From Microvelia longipes (Eukaryota > Arthropoda > Insecta > Hemiptera > Veliidae), in assembly GCA_018340805.1 (NCBI GenBank), contig JACMZG010000008.1:30579847-30643846 (forward strand): a DNA stretch of 64,000 nucleotides, given 5' to 3'. The translations under genes were made by a program, and so were the position numbers. The notes beneath the pieces were generated by a model that was not told the DNA's origin, did not search any database, and saw nothing but the letters and a program-made list of their open reading frames with translations. Positions 1-15,500 of this stretch are shown here, in pieces; position 1 is the first letter of the stretch; each line of letters starts with the position of its first letter.

Positions 1-3000
1 TTTGAAAATACTCATTTGTAATAACATATCTGTAATTAAAAAAATAAATTGACATTTATTACATAAAATAGTTAATGGTTTTTATAATTATTATACAACA
101 AATTTTAAATAATTTTTATTATTATGCATAATTTACTTATTTCTTATCAATTATTAACATAAATTAATCTCATCAATATTTCTAAGAAATTTTCTTTTTA
201 TTTGATTCATATTATTACAACAAATATTATTATATATATATCATACATTTATATATTAAATCATGGTATATTTGTTGTTTGTATTATTATTGGATATAAT
301 TAACAATTATGTTAAAAATTTGTATAGTAATATTGATAAATATTAGGGTTGCTGTACAATCTTCTAAATGCTCTTTGCAATAGCAAAGTATAATAGAAGT
401 TATACAATGTTTTATTCCCAATTTCGATACCCAAAGTTTTTTCTGTTAGAGTTATATACATTTATAAAAATTATTTATAAATTCTATTAATTTAGACTAT
501 AAATTTAGAATTTGTGAACAATATATAATACTGAACATTATGATTCTATTTCCTCTCAAAAATATTACTATGGTTTTACAGATAACAGATTAACAGTGTT
601 ATCATTTTTGCTTAGTAAATGTATGTAGTGCATACATACAAAGGAGCAAGTGCATGGATAATATGTCGTACCCTGGAGCATCATTTATTTAGTAATAGTC
701 ATTAATATTCAAGAGCAGTAATTATTTATGGATCAAAAGAGAATTATGCATGAAGTTTAATAATGATGTATTCCAATGATTAATAAATGTATTGGGTATT
801 CATATATTCCCAAATAGGTAGATACGGTCTCAAATAGTGTAGAATGTAAATCTATTCCCTTGATATTATCTGATTTAGCTAGTACAGTCTCATCAGATAA
901 TTCAAAAATACGTTTAAGCGATAACACCGTAAAAAAATTCAAACTTTACCAAGTATTACCTTAAGTATTTAAAGACCACAATAAGATATATTTAATAATA
1001 TTTAATTAATGTTAATGGTTTTTTATTTACGTCAAATTAACTATAATTTAAAACAAATTTCTTACTATGTTTGTTTCATTTATTTTTTTTCCTAGATTTA
1101 TTTTTATTGTTTATGAAACATAATTTTACTTAATGTATAAGAACAAATTCAATTGATAAATCCTTAGTATTTATTTTGTTATGCTGTATTTTAATGTATT
1201 ATTAGTTTTTTACGCAGCTAAAGTTTATTTTATTATATTTTGAAAATATAAAGGAAAACATGTATTTTGTATTTATTTTATCTTTTAAAATTCTATACGA
1301 ATATACATTTATTTAGTAATGTGCTATATTTTAAATTATTCTATTTATTTGTTAATTAATGTTGTTTTTTGCTTAAGACTAACAAGAGCTTGTGCAATGC
1401 TAATTAAAATTAAAAGTGTAGAAGTTAAGTTGTGAATGCTTAGATGTAGGATGTCAGTGTCCAATTGCCTTGAAGTAATAGTTATGTAAGTGTAGAAAGT
1501 AAACATTGCATTGTTAATATTCTTTTCTTTCCAACATTAACTTATTGTTATGTAAAGTAAAAACTAAACCCTGTTCTATTTTGTTTAAACTTGATGTTTC
1601 TTCATTACCACTTCGTTCTTTATTTTTTTTTCTTAAATTTAATGAAGATACAAAATTATTTATTGTTTATAATAATGTAATAATAGTTAAAATTGTTTAT
1701 TGGTTATAAATAATTATATAATTCAATTATTACCCTAAGTTACTTCGTTCCATTCTTTAAAAAGAAATTTACTAAGAAAACCTCACTCTTTTTGTTATTT
1801 GAGTTTACCATATTTAGCTGATTTGTTTTTAATTAAGATTTATGGTTAAAGTTTTTATTATTTTTTTCTTAACTAAATTTAATACATAATAGTAGATGCA
1901 TTTTAGTGTTCTTTTCTTTGGATCGAATCCTTCTAAAATAAATTATAAAACGAGTTGAGCAACCTTCCTTTTTCAGAAAATTCATAAAAGAAGAACAGAA
2001 CAAACGAACCGGTTTAGTTTTTTTAAAGTCTGATTTCTGTTAATATAAAAAACATTCATAAATTTTTCTGAAAAAAATCTGAATTTTTTTGAAGAACTTT
2101 ATGTTTAACTTTAACAAAATCTATAGAAATTTCAAAAAGAATGTAAAAAAATTAAATTTAAGATAGAGCTTGGATATTAAAAAAAAAGAATTCTTTATTT
2201 TAAGTTGATTCCGTTGTTGACTTTGCATACTTTTTGTTTTTCTTTTTTTATTAATCTTTTGTTTTGTTGATTTATTTTTTTTTCAGTACAACTTTAATTA
2301 AGTTTCAGTTTAAACATTGAGTTTTTAATAAAATTATACAGCAAATTTTGAGACAGACTTACTTTTTTCAATTATTTTAACCACTGTTTTTAAAATTAAA
2401 GTAAAAAAAGTATTAAATTAAATTTAAAAAGGAAATAATAGATTCAAAAATAAATGTTAGTAATTCTGATATTACATTTTTGAAATTGAAATAAAACCAG
2501 ACAATAATTGTTCCTTTCTTTTTCTTAATAGTTGAATGAGTGTTAGTTAAAATAGAATAGAATTATAGTATTATTATAACGACTATGGACATAAATTCAT
2601 TGATAACTTTTTAAGTCGTATTTTTTTTTTACTTTTATCAGCTCAGTGCCAAGTGTCAAAATGGCTATTAATAAGGGAATAAATGTGTTTCTTATCTATG
2701 AACGATATCTGAATTACCCAGTAGTTCTTGCAGGCAACTTGTATCTGCGTTTAAGAAAGCTTTTTTTATTGATAGTATCAAGGCTAGAATGCTCATAAAA
2801 TAATATATACAGGTTTAATTCTAGTTCCTGATTTTTAATGTGTATTTTATTTACGTCAAATATAATATTTTAATTTCTACAGATAATTACACTTATATTT
2901 TATTTTCTCTGTTTCAATTCTTTTTACTTATAATTTATTACCCAATTTAATTTTTTTATATGAATTTATTTTTTTTTTTTAGTTCTCAATACGATTGAAT

Positions 3001-5578
3001 TTTCCAATCTAGAAATATAAACTTGTTTATCTCGTAATTTCATCTAAAATAGTAAAATTTTATTTAAAATGTATTATGATTAATTTGATTGAGATTATAT
3101 TAACATCTTTGACGATTAAATAGATAATTATAATAAACGAAATTATTAACGCTAATGGTAAGTCGATTCATTCGCTTAATTTCACGATGAATGATGGTAA
3201 GGCAGGATTTTTACTAAAATCATTTTTTTAAACGTTTTTAAACATAAAAATATTGAACATATTATTACATTACATATATTATCGATTTAATTTAATGTAT
3301 GTATTGTTAATGACAATAACTAGCATAACATCATACAGTCTAAATGAGTGTTGACAGCCTATAACTGCTTTACTTAAAAAAGTTTGATACTTTTGTCATT
3401 ACGAAATTTAAATTTTCAAGTCCTAGCTATCTTAAGTTTTTACTTTCAACCAACATTCCCCTAAATCTCGACAAACTCCCGGTAAAGAAAAAAATTGTGT
3501 TGTTTAAAGTATGTTTTCTTCCGTCATTTATTTCAAATCATTTATTTAAATTTATATAATAAAAACGCTTAATTAGTGGGATTAAGCATTGTTATTAAAC
3601 GTCTGTATTAAAAATGATACAAATTCTTTAAAGGCAGTTCCACCTTTGTTTATTAAATTTATTTACCGGATAATCCTTGGATCAGTAACATACAGTTAAT
3701 CCTAAAATGAATTCTATTTATGGGTCTTTCCGAAGCCTGTTCTATCTTTTACCTTATTTTATTCATTATCCCTATTTATGTCAGATAAATTCATTTCATG
3801 ACCTTAGTAATTATAACGGCATTTTATCTGTTAAGATATACTTATATCTACTTAACTGTTTTTAACTTAATAAGAGCAGTTACAAGTTGTTAGGGATCTC
3901 TTTCTATAATATTCTTTATATTCTAATATGTTCAAGTACTTCTTATTTGCATGAATTTGCTATTTTTTTCATTTTTAAAGTGCTTTAGGAGGAGTAAGTC
4001 TTCATATAGAAGAAGTATATCATTTTAATATTTCCGTGTATGACAAAGGGTGATTATCGAAACTGCAGCCCAAGTCTCTGTTTGACTAGCAATCTCTTTT
4101 AAAAAGCAGTTCTGTTTTTAAGTGAAAGTTTTAAAAATAATAATATTCGTTATAATTTTATCTTGTTTTCTTACAAAAAAAAGGTAAACGAAGAGTCATT
4201 TCAGAGTTGGAGTATTGATACAGGAGATTAGTAGAGTTGTTATCAAATCATTCAAACACGTTATCTCATGTTTGGTTTTTATGTTTGACAAAGGACTAAA
4301 ACAAATTTTTGAAGAAATAAGACATTGAGAAATTATCGTTGAGGTTTCATCTCGCTTTACAAATATAGATGTCCAAATGGAAATAAAAACTAGTATCTCT
4401 TATCACATTGCTAGTGAAAATAGCGCAAAACAGCTTTTAGCGGTAAGGTTATCATCCACGGAGTTTTCTTAACGTTTTTATTGACTAAAGCACATAACGT
4501 TTCTGTATTCAAATAAGACTAAGAATACATTGCTTGTTTCATAAACTTTTCTTGTGAAAAGTCACGAAAAAATAAGATTTTTGTATAACTCGTTGTTTTC
4601 ATTCAAATATATCGATATTTAAGCTGCCATTGAAAGAAAATTGTTTTTCTTTTTGTATAGGGTTTTTATGCCACTAAAAATAAAATAAATAAATGTTTTT
4701 ATATATAAATTATGCATTTTCGTATTGAAATGTTAAAACATAAAAAAGTACTTTTTATATTTTTGAGTGAAATTTTATTCAACCATCAATCATTTTGTGA
4801 AGGTTTTTTTCAATGAATCAAAAATCAAAGAAACTTTGGAGCTATTGTGTTCGAAAATAACTTCCGATCTTAAGCCTTGTGGTTATCAAGCTAACCTTGA
4901 AGAGAAAATTTATTACATAGAACTTCACATTTTTTGCCTTATCACTTAAATTTCTACAAATAGATCGAAATTATAAAAACAATATGCTATTTCTTAGTTA
5001 ACTGGTTGACAAGTCCATTTCAATCAATATTCTTTCAGTAGACTCGATTTTTGGGCAAACTATTACTTCTAGCTGATGATTTTTTAAGTCTTTAATACAA
5101 ATTTAAAATATAAATTTTACTAAGACCCAGGATTTGTGATTTGCGATAATAAACCTATAGAAACATTTATCTTAAATTCTTTATGTTGATTAAATGATAA
5201 TCAATTAAAGTGGATCATTAAATACGTATTATTTATGGTTCCAGCATGTTCTATTGTGATTAATTTGGACTTACATCATGTTAAGTTTAAACTATAGGTG
5301 TGTAGATCGTTATTTACACTAATAAAAGGGGAGGGCACGAGCGCGAATAGCAACAAAACCTGATGATTAGATAGGGACGAAAAGGTTTAGGGTGTGAGAA
5401 TAAACCACCCTAGTTTAAAAAACTAGGAAAATTAGGGTTTACGCTCTGTTGAATCTACAAGGTTGGGGGTGTAACAGTTTTTAATTTGTATCAACCGCTT
5501 TTTAACATAACTGACCTAGGAATTCTAGTTCACTTCCTCTTATGTACATTTGGCCGATGTGGCAATAAAATGTATGTC

Positions 5579-5650
<72 letters not shown>

Positions 5651-6433
5651 CAAAAAGTTTTGTTCCTAGACGCTTCTATGGCACGCAACAACTTTACAAT
5701 GCTTTCTTAGATTTACTTGACACTTAGTACAAAAATCAATAAAATTATTAATGTTTAGGAGATTACCAAATGTGTCAGGATATCATGATTAAGAATAATG
5801 ACCTAGCGATTAAAAGTTTGTGATCAAGCTGAAAATTTACATTTAAGATCTATAAGGTTCTTTTCAATTGTAAATGTGTTCAAATTATTTGATTAAAGTA
5901 GTTACATCTTAAAATTTTAAGCTATTATGGTGTATAAAATAAAACGTTATAATTTATATTGAGCCCTTGGGTTTAGAGGGATTAAAGTAATGTTAGAAGA
6001 AACAATTTTGAGCTTCTTGGCGTATACTTCTTGTCGAGTTACTTCTAGACTTAAGTAGTAAAAAGAAAATCATATAAATTAGTAATTTTTGTTTTACTAT
6101 TTTATTTTATGTTACAGCCTTTGGTATCTCATAAAACCGCTATTATTTATACCTAATGTTTACTTGAACTATAATACTAAACTTATTATTTTCCTTTGTG
6201 TGATAGAATGATTTACCCCTACCTCTTTCCGTTTAATTAAATGCTATAAATTAGTTTAGTTCAAACAACCGAATGCAACGTATCTCACACGGACCTCGTA
6301 CCGCCCTGGTATCTAGTCAATACTTTAGTTTAGTAAAACATTAGTTATTAAGCGTTTTTAAATAACTGTATTAAATCAAAAACTTCATCTTAGTGTTTTC
6401 GTGTCTAAGCCTATCGTTAAATTAAAGATCGCT
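1..6433. other. AT-rich upstream region, no supported gene
   Basis: No reading frame here has convincing coding character or a family I recognise. The longest open stretch (757-942, minus strand) is 61 codons and matches nothing I know. The region holds homopolymer A/T runs and a (TA)n tract at about 5579-5646. A short inverted repeat lies near 5411-5429 (CCTAGTTT ... AAACTAGG). If the exon at 6434 is real, the promoter and 5' UTR of the zinc-finger gene fall in the last part of this stretch, where 6270-6330 is somewhat richer in G+C. I could not fix a transcription start. Confidence 0.6.
5579..5646. repeat. (TA)n microsatellite
   Basis: An almost uninterrupted run of TA dinucleotides, with a few AATA interruptions. 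It is a simple repeat, expected to vary in length between individuals and prone to assembly error. Confidence 0.95.
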
Positions 6434-6514
6434 ATGGATTTTTCGTCTTCGGTTCTTGATATGGCGTTTATTGAGCTGGTTGCAGACTCTTATACGAAAT
6501 TTATGTTTAATGAG
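6434..6514 (+). CDS. Candidate first coding exon of the ZFP36/Tis11 gene
   Basis: A possible start exon of 27 codons. The ATG at 6434 sits in a good translation-start context (G at -3, G at +4), the frame stays open, and it ends GAG|GTAAAA, an acceptable 5' splice site. It ends in phase 0, which fits the phase-0 start of the exon at 28428 (and of the 33-nt candidate exon at 15758). The peptide begins MDFSSSVLDMAFIELVAD. Its spaced hydrophobic residues (L8, M10, F12/I13, L15/V16) resemble a leucine-rich nuclear export signal, which known family members carry at the N-terminus. Family genes usually have a short first coding exon before a long intron, as here. Against it, 27 open codons can arise by chance in DNA like this, and I cannot show homology. 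Translation could instead start at the Met codons 28443 or 28449 in the next exon. Confidence 0.35.
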
Positions 6515-9500
6515 GTAAAAATATGTAATTATTGATTTAAGATTATCATATAATAGGTTGAAAATGGTTTATATCTCCATTCAAATTTAAGAAAAGGTTA
6601 AAAGAAAATAAGACTTAAAGATATTGTGTGACAAATTAAAATAAGCCCTCGTTCATGACGTCATGTATCTAGCTGCAATAAAACAATTACATAGAAAGAG
6701 AGATTTTTTACTGTTTGACTCATAGACAGATATACTACTAGTAAGGGCATAGCCTATAATAGTACATTTAGAGGCTTGAACATTTTTTTCGTGCTTTCAC
6801 GGCTCTTTGTAACCTCATAGTTACTTTCCTTAAGATTAAGTTAGGTTATGATACGTCAAACGTTTTCGGCTTTTTACACATTGCTTTTGTTTTGTATAAT
6901 AAACGTTCTTATAATAAAAAGCCTATTACTTTAATTTGATTATAATAATAACAAAAGGTGTGCAGGTTACTTTTTTGATTTTTTAAAATTCAACTTGTAA
7001 TAATATCTATTATTTGATCCTTATGTGTTGATTAAGGAACTTATATTAAGGGGATAGAACATATCAGGCCCACCCAATGTAAAATAGTTTCGCCATCCCC
7101 GATGCTACTACCTCGAGCGCTCAAAGCACTACTACATCCTTCCTATCGTTGGGTTGTAAACAAGTCGAGTTAAGTTTTAGTTTTTTATTATTGTTTAGTT
7201 GTTAAATGTACATGTTTAATGTTATTCTTACATTGTTTTAGGGTATAAAGTTATTAATTCTAATAAAATAAAAAATACAAGAGTTAAAAGTCTGTTGACA
7301 TTAAGCGTGTTAGATCTTGAAAGTAAAAAGACACTAATTTTTACATTTCTCTAATACTATATTATATTAATAGAGAGGCCCTAATGGTTGAATTTTGAAA
7401 CATCGAAAAAATAATTTGACTACCATCGACTATTTATATAATCAAATGAACAGAACAAAATTATAGTAACTTATATAGTATAACGTTTAAAATACAAATC
7501 AAAACACAAAAATGTACAAAAGCCGAAAACAATAGATTTATTATAACCTTAACTCACTCTTGGAAGTGAGGTTTCAATGAGGTTACACATAGCCCCAAAA
7601 TTGTGTTTCAGGCCTCTTGATGTATTGAGATAGGCTATTTCCCCTCTATAGTATTTATCTCTCTTTGTTACTCTATATAGGACAAGTTGTCTTATGCCCA
7701 TCTATTTTCCTTGAAACGGTGGCGACACTTCATTGCCTTAATGTTTCCCCAGTGGTTTTGCTTAAAGATTATAAACATAAAATATGTATTATATAGTCAT
7801 TGATTTATAATGTTTGATTTTGATATAAGACACAAAAATTATCATTAATTATTCATCGTGTATCCCTTTCATTTTTCATTTTTCCGTTAGTGCAACAATG
7901 TTAAAATGAACGTGCTTAGTTCCAACATAGAAAACAATTTAATATTTCTTTTTGTCTTTCCAGCATACGTACCTAAAGTTGAGTTTACTTAATTGGTAAT
8001 AAAACAAATAGCTAAGTAAATGTTTATAACTAGATTTAAATATTAATGTGTTTTTTTCTAACAATAATCTTATTTTTATATTTATCGTTATTTTATGTTA
8101 TCCTTTTGCGCATTATTCAACGATAATTTAATTTGAAATTTAAATATGTTACCCATGTTTCTTTTATTCAAAAGCTTTAATGAAATTAATTAGTTTATTA
8201 TGGCATTAGTTTTATCTGTTAATGTTAGTTTATAATAAAGCAATGCTGCTTTGTTATTATTTACCAGCGTTTATAATTGCTATGTTATTAATCGTCTGTT
8301 ATTACTGCTCCAAGGTTAATGTTTAATGGTTTGTATTGTTTTATTCTCTCATACTAAAAGTAACTTTAAACTAACTCGGTTAAAAGTAGGAGGTATAGAA
8401 CTAGTGAATTATTACTTCGCTTGTTATGATAAGGCTTCTACCATTTCCATATATATGTCCATTTATTTTCTCTAAGCTTTACCTAGAATCATTAATTATT
8501 TTGTTGTTCTTTTTTATATTTTAACTCCTCTTTTCACATTCAGATTATAGTCCCTAAAATTTGTTCCACTTCTAAATGGGTTTTTGCAAACTATTGTCTC
8601 TTTTTTGTAGCTGAAACATTAATAACATTTTTTACTGAAATATTGAATAGTGGAAACAATTTTATGACATAAATTTTATCTCTGTCTCTACTCTGTAAAA
8701 TTAAAATATTATATATATTAAAAAATCAACAAAAAAGAGGGAAATTACAATTGATGTAAATATATTTTTTTCTATTATTAAAATTATAGCTCTCAAAGAC
8801 AAATATTTAATTAATGTTCCTTAAAGAAATTACATATATTCCTTTTGCAAAATATGTCTTGTTTTGTAAGAGGACAAACATAAACGAGTTTTTATATTAT
8901 GTTTTCTTCTAAAGGAAAACAAGACAATGAAAAATGATTAGTCATTAATACATTATTTTATTTACCCAGATACGCAAATTAATTTGATTTCTGATGCTTT
9001 TATTATTAACTACTAAATTTTCTGCTATACTTATTTTTTTTAATTAAAATATTTTTAAAAATTAAGTATTTTTAAAAATTAATTACTTTTTTTAAGATAA
9101 AATTACAATAGAACTTTAAGAAACGTGAAGCTCTTTTAATATTAATATTCGTTAGTATTATTTTTAAGAAAGGTCCCGTTTATTAAACTCTGCTTTGATT
9201 AAATTTAATAAAAATTAAGTGGTCTCGATTGTTATTATCAATTCTTATCATTTTTTGTTTAGCTCTCTTGAATATTTTCTTTATCAGTTCAAAAGTTATT
9301 ATTAAAAGATTCCCCTTAAGTTCAAAGATCTCTTTATAGTTAGTTCACGTTGTAATCAGATCTCTTTTTAGAAACTAGCCTGATATCCTTCATTAAAACT
9401 TATTTAGTTTCAGGTCTTTATTTACTTCTTCCAAAGTTCAAGTTGCATTTATATTCCTTTAGAAATATAGAGGCTATTTATATTCTTCAAATCATGATCT

Positions 9501-12500
9501 ATTGTATTCCTTTTCTGATTATTTGTTTTTGAATTATTTATATTAAACCCTTCCCTCCACTTTTGATGTTTGATTGTTAAGGCACTGGTCATGACTAAAA
9601 GGTTGATAGCTGAATTGTCTTATCTTACATGTGGAGAGACGGGAGTCTTACTTAACATTTCTCTTGTACTTTTTCTACTGATTAAATTGAAAAAAATAAA
9701 TAATTAGAAATAAATCTATTTCCTCTTATAAAATCTGAGTAATACATATTAAATTGGTATTTATCATTGATACCTATGCATTTGTGTTATTTTTCCCCAC
9801 ACAGGCAGATCATGTTTCCTTTTGTTGTAAATAAAAATTTAAAGATTTTTTGTTACTATCTAATTTTACAAAATACAATCTTAACTAAAAACGACAGTTT
9901 AGTTGTTCATACATTTCATTTTTGTTTTTCCGTCATCTCTGCTCTAAAGAAAATGTCGTTGTAACAAGGTAGACAAAATCCCAAGAGCTCAGTTTTACTT
10001 CTGGTCACGTTCTATTGTATATTTTTGCAATAGGATCTAAATGTTATCTTGAAATGTTTTAGGAAATTTGTAATCTCTCTGTTATAGTTTAAAAACGTTC
10101 AAATCCCTGTTTATTTTGTCTAAATCCCGTTGTTATAATTTTTAGCTGTTACCAACTTTATAAAATGAAATAAATGTCTCTGCTTTGAACTTTTTTACTA
10201 TATATTTCTATAATACAATTTAGTTTCTATTACTTATTACAATTATTTACTACTTTACTACTAAAATATCTATTATTACCTTCTATTCTTTGTACTGCAA
10301 TTCTACTCTATTTTCTTTTATAAAACATAATAATAGGTGCTAAAAATAGTATCCTTAATTTTTTTCCTTTTTTTAGGTTCAATTACCCCTAGGGTATTAA
10401 GTTTAGGATAAAAAGAGAAGGTACCTGTATTATTTTGGGTACCTGAATTGTGTACCCATCATGACCTGTACCTATAAAATCCTAGCTGGTTATACCTGTT
10501 TTTTTTCTATTCCCTACCTGTTCCCTAACTCCACCCCCATAGCTGTCAGCTGGTTTGAAATATATTCAGTGGAGGTACCCTTCTTATTGTTATTATCCCT
10601 TTTAGAACCTTTCCATTTACTTCTTATGCTAGTAAAGTTTTTTTTCTATAGAAAGATTCTATTCTGCTCCACTACTCTTCATAAGATATTTCTCTATGCT
10701 TTTTATTCTTCTTTTTCTTCATCTCCTGTCTTTTTTTTGTACTCCTACACCTTTTTATTGCAAAGAATGACCCATTTTATAATTATTTATGTTGTAAAAG
10801 GATGTTAGAAACTTTATAACTATAGTAAAAGATTTCTTTTCTAAAAATATTAAGAATAGATCACAAGTTACATTGTAACTGTATAATTTAAAATTTAAAA
10901 GGTGACATCTGTCGATTAACTAAAGCTAAATTTTAGACGCAAAATAGTGGCTTTTTAACGGTTGATTTTTATGTTAGTTATATTTGATTGTTTCTTCTTT
11001 TTACAATTAAATAATTTTAAATAAAACTCTTATTAGTTTGTAACAATAAAGATAAAAAATATTCTTTGACATTGATATTAGTAAAAGTGGCAACTCTTAA
11101 ATTTACTAAAGACTTCAATTATCTACAGAGTTGTTTTAGTATTTTATTTAAATGTTTTCTCAATTATTAATCATTAAAATAATTTCTGAAAATAAATTAA
11201 AAATTATCCTATAGAGTACTTGGTTTATTTCAATTTATTTATTTAATTTCACTGAATAATAATTAGGTGCAGCAAAAACTTATCAAGTTCTCTTTTCCTT
11301 ACAAGCTGGTAGTTTTTTAGTTGATAAATAAATAAATAAATTTAAATTTATTAATTCAAGGATATTTGAAAGTGCAAAAAATGTGCGAATTGTTTTAGAT
11401 AGTAAACATTAAATTAAATTATAATGGATTTATTTACACTTGCGAAACCTTGGATAATAATTGGGAAAAATATTTAACCGTTTAAGTTAAACGGTAAGTT
11501 ATTGTATAGTAACAAATAAGTTATTGTTGCTCATAATAGCTTCTTATTTATTTATTTTATCTGCTTCTTAGTAGTTAGAAGTAGTACTATACTAGTTCTT
11601 AGTACTTATATGCTTTTAATATTACTGCTTATTTGCACTTATATTTTTATCTGCGTAAGGTGCTTATTGTCTATGCTGATTAGGTGTGCTTATAAGTGTT
11701 TTTTTGTTTCTTAATATGAGGGATTATTGATTGCTTAGCTTTATATTTTTTCATGTGTTACTTGTTGTTACTGCGTTTTAGTGAATTTTAAACGAATTTC
11801 CTTCCATTAGCTGAAATATTCGCTAATATATTGAGTGTTTGTACGTATTTTTTGTGCGTTGAGATGCACAATGCATGATTTTAGTTGATTTTAGAATCCA
11901 ATTCCAAGAAGTTTGTTATTTTATGATTTGCTTAAAGAATTAACATACAAATTGGTTTTGAGTTTTGCTCATTCGAAAAGTTATTTATCTTGCAGTAACT
12001 TTAAGTTATTTATCTCTAAGCAACTGCTTTTATGTTAGTCTAAAGATACCTTTGCTATTTTAAAATGGGTTTAAACCCTCTCAGGTTCGATTGTATCTTT
12101 AGGTAAGGTGAAGGCATTAAAATGACAGTGCCTACTTGATTCGAAAACCCGTTTTACTAATTGTGAAGTAATTGGTCCCAGTATATAAGCTTCTTGCATT
12201 TCTCGCCTCCAATACTCATTTTTAAAGATTTAGCTTTACTGCCACCTTAATGTTCTGTTTCTCTATAAATTGCTTATCCTATGTAAATGCATTACACACA
12301 TTTTGTTATAAAAAAATTAATGTTTGCAATTTCAATAGTTCTATTGCTTAAAAAAACTTAAATATAATAAAGTAATATAGTTGTATAAAATTAGGCACTT
12401 TTGGGGGGAAAAATTAATACTAGGAGACTATTAACTTTTACTTACTCCCTGCTAATGCGCCTAACAGTGTTACTATACTATTACCCCCCCCCTTTATAAT

Positions 12501-15500
12501 ACTATTTTTCATTGAGGCAGTCTCAGGCGTACATTACTGTTTTAATTACGATGTTTAGTTTAAATGATATTTGGTGTGATTGCTTGTTCTTATTGTGGAG
12601 TATAATTAACATTATGCATCTGATTAACATTTAATCAGATTTAGTGCAGCTTATATAGTCTCATTACTTCGCGGTGATATGAGTTTAGTCTGGGTTTCCT
12701 AATTTGGCATTGGGTTACATGTGTTTTTCTTTGTATAATTCCGTTTAAGATTAAATATAAACTTTAGTTAGGTAATTAGTTGTGTTTAAAACTTTACTGA
12801 AGTATTCTCATTAAAACTCTTAAACTTGTTAATACTTAATAACATTAAGTTTTTTTAGTCGTATTTATATGACTGTTTGAAACACGTAATTTGAAAATTT
12901 TTCTTGCTTTTTTTTTCCTTTGTAGTTTTCTTGTGTTATTTAACTTTTTGTGTTGTTTTATTAAAATACCTGAGGTTAGTAGGGACAGGTACAGAGGTTG
13001 ATGTATACTTAACACTATTTGTTTTGTAGTTTTAATATAAATTGAGAAGTTTTACTTCATTTCATTTTCCTTGGAGACTTTAAACTTTAAAACCTAAGGG
13101 CTGAGTTTCCCTCAAGGTTTTTGAAACTTAGCTTGTTTTAACTTTCACCTGCTACCATTCCCAAAGTGAAAAGTTTAATTAGTTGTTGCCCCCCTATTTT
13201 AAAGACCCCCCCCGTTCCTACTTATTTTTTACTTGTATCGAGTGTTTTTCTTTTTCGAGAAGTTGTTATTTTCGAATGTGTTAAAAATGTTTTATATCAA
13301 GTATTGAGTTGAGTGTTATAGTTTTCCAAACCCGTATGGTTGTAGGCATTTAAAACTTACCCCCCATCCCCATGTGGGCACTCTTAACATGGGTAACTTA
13401 GAATGAATTATTACTCTCTGGCTATAAATTAATCCCTTCTCTTGTTCTTATTTTAGTTTCTATTGATGTTTTTACTCTTCACTTAAAGTCCATTATAGTT
13501 TAATGCATGGTTTGCTTTCTATAGAGTTAGAACCCTCATTCCCTGTTAAACTTAAGTTTTTGTAGATTTTGATAGTCTATAGAGGCTAAAGGTTTTATTT
13601 ATCTTATTCCCTTTGATTAACAAATAAACAAAGGTTTCATTATACAAGTTTTATAACTCAGACCTTTGTCTATAAACAACTTTGTAATTACTTTTATGTA
13701 GCGATGATCATAGTTTACTTTTCTCTTTAAGATTTTTATCAATAATACCATGAAGCAAAATGAACCAACATACCAACATTTACCTTACACAAAGTTACTT
13801 TTGTAGGATTGGGTTTTCACGTTCTTTAAGTGTTTAACTTTTGAATAAAAATGGTGAAATAAATAGTACTTAAAATAAATGACTTGATCTTTTCATTTTA
13901 ATAAAAAATGAAACTAAAATTGACAAATTATTTGATCAAATTTCCGTATTAATGAACAATATCTTAAAATAAAACTTAGAATTGTGTTTATTTTGAGAAC
14001 ATATTTTGGTACGAATAAGCGATCAAACCTTTCCTCTTTCTCAATCGTGAAGCATATCTCAACCAAGAGCGAATTTTTTGTTAACATAAAAAGTAAGGAG
14101 TATTATCCCTTGTTAAGTATTCTAGCAATTTTAGAACTGGAAAATTTAGTGATAAAGTTCAGGGGACCTGAACGAAATTTAAGTGAACTTCCCTTAATTT
14201 GCCTGTAGTCCGGAACACATTCCTCTATGAAATTTTAGCCAATCAAAATGTCTTTAAAATTGTTTCATCTGGTTAATTATTTTATTTTGTAAAAGAATCC
14301 TTTGCTAAATTATCGTTAAATAAAGTTGTAAAATAGTAACAAATAAAAACAGTACTAGCATAAAAATTTATATTTTAATTTTATGAACTTAAATAATTAC
14401 TGTGAAACGTAAGAATTATAGTCACTTTGATAAGGTTTTACAGTGCTTTTCTCTTTATGTTTGGTTTTATGTTACTGTAGATATAACGACTATTTTAACT
14501 TATATCGCCTTTTAACAAGCCTTAGTTACTAACTAGGAAAGTAATTTTAGATAAAGCTAGTTTCCTGTACGAGTAAAATTACTGCTTTAAATATACTTTT
14601 CATTTCTATAAATAAGAAGTACTCATGCTAGAAGTAAGAAAAAACATAAATCCTGAAGGATGCTTTCTGATCTTATTATTGTTGCTATCAAATAAAAACA
14701 AAAAGGCACAAACTGCTCCCAAACTAATAAAAAAATATGGCTCTGGGTTACACAAAGTAAATTTTATATACTTTTGCTAAGAAAGAAATTGATTAAGCAA
14801 TGAGAAAAAATGCTGTTGCTTACCGTAAAATTCTATTGTTTATTAATCAAACATGCACCAGTTTGTATTAAGTTATTAAGGTAAAAAACGATTAAGATTG
14901 GATTCCATTCATTGATAAATCATTACAATGAGAACTGGTTTTTGTGCACCATTCATAATTTTTCATAAACCATTCATGTATTTTGATCCAGTTTTATTCT
15001 TACTGAGATTTAAAAAAAAATAAAAAAAGTTGTTTAAATAGCAGAAAAAAATAAAACAGGTTTGCTCATCCTTATTGTAATTATTACGAACCCTTTTTAA
15101 CGATTTAAAGTACAACGGTTGTCGTACCTGTCCGACCTGTATAGTATTCATGTTTTTAATAAATGCAACTAAAGCATAATGAAATAGCATAAATGCAAGG
15201 GTTGTTTTTAAAGGGAAACAGGTTTGCCAACATAAAAAAGTTGCACATTGTTCATTTATTGTTAAAGTAACTTTTTATAGAATGAAAGGTCAGTATTTTA
15301 ACATTTGTCGCATAGATATAATTTTCCGTATGCTGTATATATTTCCTGGTTCCAAGCTGTTAGATCTATTCCTTAATATGACTTACTTTATAACTATAAG
15401 CTATTATACAAAATAAACTATGCTTGTACAAGAATTGGCTACAAACGCTGTACATATAGGACAAAATTAAAGTTTTATAGATTTTTAGGATGAAAAATTT

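Noticed and set aside
10461..10808. 115-codon open frame, the longest clean one
   Set aside because: Phe/Leu/Ser/Tyr-rich peptide from a T/C-rich stretch, with no domain or homology I recognise; composition explains it.
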